Shown: positions 40,001 through 52,000 of the stretch, in pieces
How the letters are laid out: each line of letters opens with the position of its first letter
Numbering within the stretch: position 1 is the first letter of the stretch
Made by a program: the position numbers and the translations under genes
Source of the DNA: Lepidostoma basale
Lineage: Eukaryota; Arthropoda; Insecta; Trichoptera; Lepidostomatidae
Assembly (NCBI GenBank): GCA_022606425.2
Contig: JAHDVF020000504.1
Coordinates: 806,001-870,000, forward strand
Reading direction: 5' to 3'
Length of the DNA: 64,000 nt
The notes under the pieces: generated by a model
Database searches by the model: none
Told to the model about the DNA's origin: nothing
Seen by the model: only the letters and a program-made list of their open reading frames with translations

Positions 40001-43000
40001 TTAAGAAAGTATACGTTAATGATGTAAATGGGGTACGAAGTCGAGGCAGACCGAGGAAAACATGGCATGACCAAATTAATCAAATTTTAAAGGTTGGTCA
40101 TGTTAGAAGTCGGAGGAATCGACGTGCGTGTATGACTCGTTGTATGAATATGGAGGAAGCTAGAGAGGTTTGCCAGGATAGAGCAGTGTGGCGGTCCATT
40201 CTCTCTGCCTACCCCTGCGGGGAAACGGCGTGATGGTTTGTTGTTGTTGAATGTTTAATTGTTTTTTATTAGAACATGTGTTATGTACATATGTACTATT
40301 TCAAATAATTGAATAAAATTTATTTATATACCAAAAACGAGTACAACGATTTGTATATTTTCTGTGTGTCTGTTAACGGATTTAAAAAAAAATAGTGCAA
40401 CAGAAATAAAAGTTCTATATTTCATTATTTCTTAACCCTTGGGAATAATATATTTTTTCATATAATATTCCATAAACATTTTTGATAAGTCATTTGCACT
40501 ATAGAATTCCATATTTTATTCCATATCCATGTTTCCAGGGGCGCGGGTGTAGTTAAAGTTACACTACGCACGGAGGCTTCTTTCTTGTCCCCAAATTTGA
40601 ATATTACTATGATCTTCCGAAAGGAGTTTTTGAGGATGCTAAGCTACCAGCAGTCCATGCATAATTCAAAAATCGTGAATGATATAAATCTGTTCGACAA
40701 ATAGAGACCAACCTGCCGACGGTTATGCCGGCAGTTAGGGCAAGATCTATGATGCATCACATTACCTCAGAGTTGGAATTATTTTATTTTGATAAAGCTC
40801 ACCTAAAGAAATCGACAACAATTTTTAAGTAAAATTATTGTATTATCATAAACGTATTTATTTATCATATAGTAAAAAAAATGCCATGTTTTTTAGATTG
40901 AATTATTTGAATATATTTTTCTCGTTTTAAGGATGAAGGCAGTGGCAGCGCTGAACCTGGTTCTTCCCACAAAGAAGAGAAGGTCATCTCTCCTCTAGGA
41001 GCTGGTCTTCCATTACTGGCTAGATTGAAATTACTGAAAGAAAGACAGGTAAAATTCAATAGATAAAATCAAACATTTTAAAGGTTCAACAAACGGTTTC
41101 CACCAGTCGAAACAAATAATCTAATGGAATAAAACTAAATTCACATTATAAAGCATTTTAATTTTTCAATCAATTGTTCAATCTGTATATGGACAAGTGT
41201 ATGAAAGAACTGAAAGGAATAAATGCTAGTGCTAAGATGAGTGATTTGTCTGTAAATTGTCTGCTTTACGCGGACGATGCCGTTCTCGTTGCGGATAGTG
41301 CGGTATGCAAGTCAAATGATTTAATGATGAATGTCGGAAAGTCAAAGGTGATGGTTTTTGAAAGGGAAGAGCAAATGACAATTTGTAACATAAGTGTGAA
41401 CGAAGAGAATTTGGAGCAGGTGAGTGAATTTGTGTATTTAGGTAGCATGTTCACAGCGGATGGCCAAGCGGATAGTGACCATAGAATCCCACTGATCACT
41501 GCCATCTTTGCTTCAGTAGATATATTACTATTCGAAAGAATTATTGATGCTGGAATCAAAAAAATGAGGCACCCAAAACCAAAAACTTTAATATTTTAAA
41601 GCATGAAGAGAATGATGTGCTAATGTAAATTGTATTTTTTTAAAGGAAAGGGAAGAGAAAGAAGCCATCCGTCTGCGAGGCGCATTAAATATTCCTCAAG
41701 TGAGTGCTCCTGTGCAGTCCACCCCGTCGACTTCAACACCCAGTGAGCCAGAAGTTATCGGAGCTGGTTTGCCGCTACTGCAGAGGCTTTTGTTACTAAA
41801 AGCAAAGGAGGACAGGGAGAGGAATCTTGCTTCTGCAAGTGGACCAGAAAAAGTCACCCTCAGTAGTAATCCTCCGTCTAGTTCCGACACTATTAGTCCT
41901 AGTTCTTTAAAGAGCCCTCTAAGTCCCACCGTTAAAACACTAAGTCCTATGAGGAAAAGCTCCGGATCTAACTCTCCCGGAAAATCATTGAGTCCAACGA
42001 CGAAGCCTTCGAGGAAAAATAGTTCCGGTTCCAGTGATTCATCATCAAAACCCAAAGTTAGTTTTAAAGATAAGATAATGAAGCTTCAAGAAGACGGAAC
42101 TTCTGTTTCGCAACCGTTGCCAGTCGAAAAAGACGAAAGTGACAAAAAAACTGTGCCAATTTTAATAACTAGTGATAAAACTATCGTGGTTCATGCTGAA
42201 ATAAACCGTATTCCGAATTCACAGACAATATCTATACCTACTAGTGTTGTTAGCAAAATCAAGTCGCCGGCTAAAGCCATGGGCTCAACGTTCAGGGACA
42301 AGCTAAAACTTTTACAAGGTGCCCAGCCAAGTCCCAGAGAAGCGACGACTGCAGATCCCGTGCCAAATAAATTGGAGACCGCAAGCAGTGCCAAAACATT
42401 AAATTTAGACGCCAAATTGTTTCAATCGGCAGAACCGAAAGCCACCGCGGATAAAACGGAAGAAAAAGGAGGAAGTAAGAAACCGTGGTCTAAACTTAAA
42501 AAGGCATCCATCTTGGGCGATTCGAGGGAATCGACCTCCGGTCAGCAGACGAATGTAACAGTAGATAGTCCACAAGACAAGAATGTCACCAAAACAGACA
42601 CGGGTGCCAAATTTTCAGCTTTATCCAAATTAGGTATAGGAAAAGGTTTCCATTCGCCTGTTGCGTCCTCGAGTACTGTTCCATCCCCTAGTCTAGTTTC
42701 ATCACGTGATAATAATAATATAGATTTAGATAATAGAAACTTAGAATTAACCAATGCTGTGACAAGTGATGTTTCAACATCGGAACTTACATCTAAGGAA
42801 GAAAAAATAACGCATGAGTCAATTACTTCTCCGGTTACAGAAGCGAATAACGTTGCTAAAGAAGCTAGACTATCCAAAACGGATGCTTTGAAAAATCAAG
42901 AACATAAAGAAGCAACCAAAGATAAGCCAAAGTTGGGGACATTTACAATTAAGAAAAAGAACAAGAGTTATGTATCGGTTGAAGACCTGTCTCCTGAATA

Positions 43001-46000
43001 CGGAGCGCTACCGTTCGTCAAAAAATTAAAGATATTGAACGAAAGGCAAAAATTAGAAGAATTGGAAAAGGTTATGATCACCCGGAGTTCCAGCCTCGAC
43101 TACCCAGAGACACCGAGTGACATTGACACGCTGACAAGAAGCAACTCTGAAGGTAGCAAAATGGACAAAAAGAGATCCAAACAATCCAATCAAATGAACG
43201 CTGGTACTTTCGTGGCTAGTTTAGAGGGTTCTCAACCGCTCTTGAGTCCAGAATCAAACGAAACTCTGGAGAGGCGAAATTTAAAGTCTATCCTTAAGAA
43301 GCTATCGGAAGATACGCAGATTCAAGATCCGCCTGTTTTATGTGCCAAGGAGTTTAAGAAGTTAATAAGAGCACCGACGATCGAGGGTTATGCTGCAAGG
43401 CATTCTAAGTTCACTAAAAGTGTTACATTTAATCGTGATACCCTGACATCTCCTCCCAATAGTGCCAATGAACAAAAAACCCTTTTCCCCTTAACCAATC
43501 CTTATCAGCGTTTGACTAGTGTTCATTCCACCGAATCGGACAGACCTGATGAGGCTGACGATATATGGGCTTGCGATGACGACATCGCCAGCCCGCCTGG
43601 TAGTTTGAGTAATGTTAACAGAGACAGTAATGAATCTTTACCAATAGTGCCTGATGCATCATCATTGATCGGAGATTTGTTAGCCGAGAAGCAAGCGAGA
43701 GACATAGAAGAGATAAGCTCGTCGCTAGATCCCAAATACAGGTATACCACAGCTGGTTTAGATGCGTTACGTCCCGAAGAAATTAGAGTGCCTGGTGAAA
43801 AACCAAAGCTTAGTTTGATAGCCGCAGTGGCGAACCAGCGGAAACTTTTTAGAGGTAATTTAGAAAACTTATTTACTTCAATAAATTTAAAAGCTTTTGG
43901 TGTTGTAATTGAAAATTAAAAATAAACTATTTGTTTACAGGTTCGCTTGAAGAGCAGGAGTATTTTAGTGAGGTTCTTCTAGGAATCAAACACGTTATTC
44001 AAGGACACCTTCACGAAGTCCAGGGTAAATTTCAAGAAAGGTATGACACGTTTTAAGGACACAATCTTCAACATCAAATATTCAATGCTTTCAACATGTA
44101 TTTATACATTTTTTTAATCTTAGGTTTACCAGTCTGGAGATGGAAGTGAGGAAAAGAGACGAGATAATAACGCAGCTCCAGTCCAGAATCCAAGAACTAG
44201 AACGAGTTGGACTTCCTCCAAGCGGAGCTGAATCTGACGGAGGAGAAATTTCGGAACTGCCCGAAGATCAAATGAGAAGGGGTTCTCTGCAGGGAGAAGA
44301 GTATATGCACATGGAGGAAACTCCGTCAGTCCAAGCTGATGTTGTATCAGCACTCACAGGGAGTTCCGGGAGTGACGATTTCTCTCAAGAACAAGGCTTT
44401 ATGGTGAATATTTCCCTTGATAATGCTTTTTACAAATACGAAATGTAATGACTTAATAACGATTATATAATAATGTATTAAAACTAAAAACAAATAACTA
44501 ACTTACCATCACGCCGTCTCCCCGGAGGGGTAGGCAGAAAGAATGGAAAGTCACACTGTTCATTCCTGACATACTTCTCTCGATTCCTCGACATTCATAC
44601 ATCTTGTCATGCACGCACGTCGATTTTTCCGACTCCTCACGTGACCGACATTCAATATTTGATTGATTTGATCGTGCCACGTTTTCCTCGGCCTTCCTCT
44701 ATTTCTAGTTCCGTTCACGCCGTTTACATATACCTTCTTTACCATTCTGTCTTCACTCATTCTTTCCATGTGTCCAAACCATCTTAATGACCCTTTCCTT
44801 ATTTTGTTCATAACACTTTCATTCGCACCACATTCACTTCTTATACTTGCATTTGTCACTCTATCATATACAGATTTGCCACACATTCGTCTTAGAGATC
44901 TCATTTCTACTTTCATCCTTCTTTTGCCAGTTCCATGCTTCACTTCCATACATAAGGGTCGGCACAAGAACACCATTGTGCACTGCCATCTTAGCTTTTT
45001 TCATTGTGCACTGCCATCTTAGCTTTTTTCAATGTATTTAAACATTCATATTCAAATTTATTAAGAAACTTAACAAATCCGGATAATAGAAAAAATATAT
45101 AATTGACAGTAAAAGACAAGTATATTCAGTATGAATAATTTTTATTTATTTAGATTTATAGAATATCCTTATTGTAAATTATTTCTTTATTAAAAAAATC
45201 AATTATCCATTTCTGCTAAAGCTAGATTTTCTTTATGAAGCTGCCAAATTGCGAATACTTTTAAGACATATAAGTTGTCCTGAATTACACTCTTCTCAAA
45301 CCACTTCATGGCGACATCTAAACACTGAAAAGTATCAGAATATGTAGGATCAATATTTACCTCCTCACAAATCTCTTCTTTGTCTTCTTGATCGTGTTGC
45401 TCTGAGACAGATATTTCTTTAATTATTTCCTTATCATTTAAAATTTGATCGTTTTCATCGCAATTTAACCACTCAGTTACATCTTCTTCGTCGCAAGCAG
45501 CACATATTGAAATTTGCACTATTGTTTCCGCGATGTCTCCTATATCACTTTCTACTGTGTTACTGATGATCTTTTCAAAATTTTGTTCCATGATTTTTTC
45601 AAAGTTGGTACATCTAAAGAATTCCAACTATCTGCTTCCATATAGCAACAATCTTTTTAATGTATTTTCTTGTGGAAGCTGTTAACTGATTCATCATCAT
45701 TTTTGTCTGCTAGCGATAATCGTCGAAACATCTGTTTTCTATATAAGCGTTTGAATGTGTCTATTACACCCTGATCCATCGGTTGTATTACCGATTGAAT
45801 TTCAACGACTACTGACCAATATTTTACTTGCTGGGACTTATTGTTGGAAAAAATGCATAAAACGCATTCCAACACGTACTTAAACAGCGGACGTCCAAAT
45901 CAGCACGTCCGCTGTTTTTTTGTTTATTTTGACCAATCTGGATAATCGAAAATCTGGATAATCGAGGTCAGGATAAAGGAGGTTCTACTGTATAATAAAC

Positions 46001-49000
46001 AACGTTTTTTTTCATAATAGAATAATAAGAAACATTTTTATTATCAATAGTTTTGGTTACTGATTTCTGAATTAGTTTTTCGTATGCATGTTTAAACTAA
46101 CTAACTAACCATCACTCCGTCTCCCCGAAGCCGTAGGCAGAAAGAATGGACTGCCACACTTTTCTTTCCTGACATATTTCTCTAGCTTCCTCAACATTTC
46201 TACTTCGTGTCATGCACGCGCGTCGATTTCTCTGACTCCTCACATGGCCGACATTCAATATTTGATTTATTTGATCAATTTTGTCAATTTTGCATGTTTA
46301 ACCTTTTATTATTCTACTAAGCATAGATAACTAACTTTTGAACCTACTTGTAATCACAGAGAGGAGATTCTTTGGATACTCTATTCACAACATCACCTCC
46401 AAATATGGCAGCTGTGGAAGAAGAAAATCTCAATATCATTCAACATGATGATGAACAACGGTGAGTATAGTTTCAATACATTTTTTTTAAATAGTCCATT
46501 GTTTTGGCCGAAACACTACTTAACATTTTAAACTGTTGAATTTAATAACTTTGTTTTATGTATCACAATTGTATTTTGTTTTACGCGACAGCTGTTTCGT
46601 CAACGTATGTTGACATCATTAGGTGTTAGAATAATATATAAAATGTCAAATTTTCGTGATTTTTCGAACCTTTATGTGTATTTGTTTCAATGTCAATTTG
46701 AATAATTTTTTTTTTAAAATGTATTATTCAAATACACATAAAGGTTCGAAATATCACGAAAATTTGACATTTTATATATTATTGTAACACCTGATTATGT
46801 CAGTTGACTTGAGTTTTCAATACATATATTTTATAAATAGTCCATTGTTTTGGCCGAAACACTATGATACCTTGACATTTTAAACTAATAAATTATAATA
46901 ACTTTCTTTTATGTATCACAATTGTATGTAGTTTTACGCGAGAGCTGTTTCATCAACCTATGTTGACATCATCAGGTGTTACAATAATATATAAAATGTC
47001 AAATTTTCGTGATTTTTCGAACCTTTATGTGATTTGAATATTCTTTTTTTATTTTTTTTTTAATCAAATTCACATAAAGGTTCGAAAAATCAAGAAAATT
47101 TGACATTGATTGTAACACCTGATGATATCAACATAAGTTGAGAAACAGCTGTCGCGTAAAGTAAAATACAATTGTGATACATAAAACAAAGTTATTTAAT
47201 TTAACAGTTTCAAACATATTATATTTTTTGTTGATTCTTATTTTTTTGTACTAGTAATCCAAAAATTGTATTCTAGACACACGTTATTAGTTCAAAAACA
47301 CAAAAGTAGATTTTTCAAGGCTTCGATTGGTGGAAACATATTCCTTACAATTTCTTATTTACTTACTTCTTATGGCCATATAACTCTTGAAGAGTTTAAA
47401 TATTCTTGGTGATGTTATTCTAAGCTCCTCGATCCTGCGCCTTTTGCTTTTGATTTTTGATTCGCCAGAGGGATTTTAGCGACGAATATTCTAAACCGGG
47501 AGTACAATTTGTAAATAAAACAAATCAATCAGAAATGATATTAAATAATGGAAAATAAAAACAAAATGCAAATCTGAAATATTATCATATAATAATTTTC
47601 ATATGAGTATGATATATTATAAAGTAACATCTTCAAATACAATTAAGTAATTGTAATTTTACTGCTAATTTTACAAAAAGGTTAAATGTAACTATAAAAT
47701 ATTTTCGTATAAAGTGTTTAATTTGTGGTGAGGCATTATTAAAAATATACACACTTTTAGTAGTTTTAAAACCGACCGGTTTCGCTCCTGCTGGAGCTTT
47801 GCCAGGATCACAAATGACACTAAATAATGGAACGACTAAAAAACCTACAAAATTATAAAATTTTGTACATTAAAAAATATTGTGTCAAAACCGAAACATG
47901 TTTGTGAAAAGTGTAATAAAGTGTTGTAAAAATACTGAGTGCAGTTATATTTATTCAAAAATCATGTTATTTAAAAACCGATTTTTTTTTAGTGAACAAA
48001 ATTCTCGCCAAGCTGAGACCATGTCTTCATTAGCTGCCGAGCTGAGCGGCGGAAGACAAGATAACGGAGAAACATTGAGAAGACTGACTGAGGAGTTGGA
48101 GCGCCTTGCTGCTTCTGGTCTGGATCCAGAGCAAATGGAAATGTTGATGACAGGAGGAGGGAGACCAACGCATCCCAGCAGACTGGAACTCAGGTATCCT
48201 GAAAATGGATTTTTTTTTAAGTATTATTATTATTAAAACAATTTATAAAAACATTGGTGTGGAGTGTTTCACTGTATGGCTGCGAGACTTGGTGCCTGGG
48301 CGAAAGAGAACGCAAAAGGCTGGAGGCATATGAGATGTGAACCTACCGACGAATTGCTCATGTTTCATGGAGGGACCACATTAGAAATGAGGAGGTTCTC
48401 AGCAGAGTTGAAGAGAATAGGCACATGTTGAACACCATAGCGAAGAGGCGCGCGAGATGGATTGGTCATGTGTTGCGACAGGAATGTTTCCTGCATGATG
48501 TGTAGAGGGATCGATTGGCAGAGGACGACCTCGCCAGGAGTACCTAGACCAGATTTGCCGAGATATGGGCTGCACCTCTTATGCGGAGTAGAAGGGAGTT
48601 GCCGAGGACTGAGCGGAGTGGAAGAGGAGATGCGTCGCCTTGCTGCAGACCAATCATTAGATTGAGACCGGAGAAGATTTTAAATTGGTTTTTAATACGA
48701 ATAAAGATGCCAGTTTTCTAGACGCTTTAATTTTATGGGAATGACATGTTTCGCCCTACTAAGGCAATCAAATATAATATACATAAAATAACTAACTAAC
48801 TAACTAACCATCACTCCGTCTCTCCGAAGGGGTAGGCAGAAAAAATGAACTGCCACACTTTTCTTTCCTGACATATTTCTCTCACTTCCTCTACATTCAT
48901 ACATCGTGTCATGCACGTGCGTCAATTTCTCTGACACCTCACGTGGCCGACATTCAATATTTGATTTATTTGATCGTGCCACGTTTTCCTCGGTCTTCCT

Positions 49001-52000
49001 CTATTTCTGGATCAATTTACATCGTCAACATATAAATTTTTTACTATTCTTTCTTCATTCATTCTTTCCATATGTCCAAGCCATCTTATTGATCCTGTCA
49101 TTATTTTATTCATAACACGCACCGCATTCACTTCTTATATTTTTATTCGACCCTATCTTACACAGAGTATCCACACACTGCCTACCCCTTCAGGGAGATG
49201 GCGTGGTGGTTAGTTAAATTTTACATAAAATATTTTCATATTAATACTCTAGACCAGCGATTCTCAAAACTTTTTGCCTACGAAACGCTTTTGAATCACT
49301 AAATATTTTACGAAGCCCTGAAATAAATAAAACCTGGTTTAATATTCGTAATTTAATTATAAATATTCAAAGAAAATCATTCACCCGTTTCGTGGGTGTG
49401 TAGTGTCGAATATCGAGTCGCTAGTGTCGCTACATATCTATTCGTACAGGCGAAATTGTTTTATTTGCATTTTTTTTATCGTAGCATTATTGACACGGTG
49501 GAACTCTCGAAGAGGTCTTGCGGAGCTCCCAGCACACTTTAAGAACCACTGCTCTAGATGTTTGCATTCTGTAAATGTCTTTTGTGTCGTTTCCAGGCTA
49601 GATAAATTGGATGTTACTTACTCCAGACAGCGAGCCTCGAAATTAAAAGAAAGAAGATCGTGGGAAGAAAGCAGCGACCAAGAAAGTATGGAGCTACAAG
49701 AACTACCTAGGTAACATATGATTTTCTTCTTCTTCCAAAAACTCTACAATCTTCTATAGGTTATTAACTGTTAAAATTTATAACACTGTTATGATTTAAC
49801 AATTTTTATTATTCACTTTTTGAGTGTCACGACATCTGTTTCGCCAACCGATGTCGGCATCATAAAGTGTTACAAACAACTAAATATACTAATTGAAAGA
49901 CTTTTGAGTGTGATTAGTCATAGTTATGCGAGATCTGTTGACAATTTTTCGAACAAATATAAGAAATGTGGGAAAAACAGTGAATAGAAAGGAAAATTAT
50001 CTTCTCTCTTTTCTTCTTCTCTTCTTGTACTGTCACACCTCCGCGCTCCGTGGTGCATAGGGCCTCAAGGAATCTTCTCCACCCGACTCTATCGCATGCC
50101 TGATGCCTAACATCATCCCATGTGAGGCCTGCTGCTTTAACCTCGTCCTACCGGTCTCTTCTGCAGGTGGCTCTAGGTCTGCCTCGCTTCCTTTTTCCCC
50201 CCATAGGGGACTTAGTGCGCCCCGAGCGATGCATTCAGAAATCCTTTTCAGTGAAAGGACAATTATGCATAATAGAAATTCAAAAGTATTGTCACAGTGA
50301 ATAATTATAAGGTGATGAAACTATTTTGTAGGTTACTTAAACTAATTAATTATGCCTCAAGTTAAAATAATACCTTTTTTTTTAAATGCGACAGATAATT
50401 TTTTTTTTTTAATATCACATGTGTATGTTAACAATGTAAACGGAACTAGAAAAAAGGATAACCGAGGAAAACATGGTACGATCAAATAAATCAAATATCT
50501 AATGTCGCCATGTGAGTGCATGACACGGTGTATGAATGTTGAGGATGCGAGAAGTATGTCAGGAATGAAAAGTGTAGCAGTCCATTATGTATGCCTACCT
50601 CTTCGGGGAGACGGCGTGATGTTTAGTTAGTTAGTTAGTTATAAATACTAGTTACAAATCTGTATCGCTTTGAAAGGGCATTCTCAAACTTTTGAATTTA
50701 ACTGATTTTGAGAATGCCCTTGCAAGGCGATACAAATTTTCATTATATATTTTTTATAAATTTGTGCCTGTTTTTAATACTAACATCCACTTTGCTCCCC
50801 AAATTCACAAATACTTAATTTATAGAAAAATATTTATTTTGTGATCTGCATGAAATTTTTAATTGGACCCTCAAATCGAATTGAAAAAACCCTTAATATA
50901 AATATATCAGTTTTCTTTTTAATGTAGAATCCACCTTATTTAAATTAGAAATCAAGCACACTGATCATTAAACCACAACTAACTCTTCTTATTTATCCCA
51001 CCTCTTTTTTGCTACTCGGAGTACGCACTTTTTTTCACTTGGCGCTAGATGCTTCGCTGGTAGACATCTGCTTCCTTAAAGCCTCCATGTTCCTTTGCAC
51101 ATTCGTCAGCAATGTGATATAGGGTCTTCCTCTAGCTTCTACTAGCCACGGGAAGACACTTTATCGACGATAAGACGATGGATGTGGGGTCTCCTTATCA
51201 TATACAATTATCACGTACCAACGGAGCCTCGATTATAAAAAGTTTTCAAATTTGGATGTAACCTTAAAACTTCTCAAATATTCGTTAAGCAAATTATCTT
51301 ATTATGTGACCCCACCTGACCATTGCAGCACCCATATTTCTATTGTATGCAGTGGCTGTACTCCCATAGAAGATCAGAAGCCCGGCTTGCGTAAGAATTT
51401 TTTAATCAAAACGTCTAAATCTAAGTAATCATGCCCCCGCATAAGCCAACAACCAAACAAATCACCTTCCAACAATGTTTGCATAAGACGTAAGAGGAAT
51501 AGCCACAAGAGCTGAACCTCTGTAAGATAGAAAAGGTTTTGATTAAAAAATTCTTACGCAAGCCGAGGTTCTGGGCTTTTATGGGTGTACCGCTACTGAT
51601 CGTATGGTATTTCTGTTTATAGATCTTTTTAACTGACCGTACTTCGCTTTTATATAATAATGTAGTCGAACAGCTTTTATATTTTACAGATCTTGCATTT
51701 TGTGTTATCTTGCCATTTTCGGATCACACATCATTCCAGTCAAGGTTCGCCATTTATTCCATCTAGATATTGTTCGGTTAGCTATGTCTGCTTCAATGGA
51801 TCAGTCCTTGTTAAGTCACGACCGCTTACTGAGAGCGAAGCTGCGATACTTATCATCTGCCCTGGAGATGACATCAGTACTTCTACCATCTAGGTAATCG
51901 TCGCGCCAATGCAACTGTGGGCGCCCGACTCCACGTTTATCCATTCTCGGGCACCAGCACAGCAGTCGGCTTTTCTACTTTATCATCTGGGTCATGAGGG

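Larger units (their letters stand above)
46462..47215. repeat. Tandem pair of family-1-like foldback units
   Basis: Two direct copies (about 46462-46811 and 46812-47215), each starting TTTCAATACAT and containing TAGTCCATTGTTTTGGCCGA and inverted arms with TTCGAACCTTTATGTG. The repeat includes the first bases of the intron after exon O. Confidence 0.75.

Noticed and set aside
41174..41599. RT-encoding frame as an alternative exon of the channel
   Set aside because: YADD box and RTE text identify it as a transposon fragment; no splice signals in phase with exons K or L.
41696..43750. Minus-strand open frames opposite exon L
   Set aside because: Shadows of the coding exon; no start or splice support of their own.
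44404..44448. C-terminus created by reading through exon N
   Set aside because: The ATG|GTGAAT donor and an in-phase exon O at 46360 explain the sequence better; kept only as a possible isoform.
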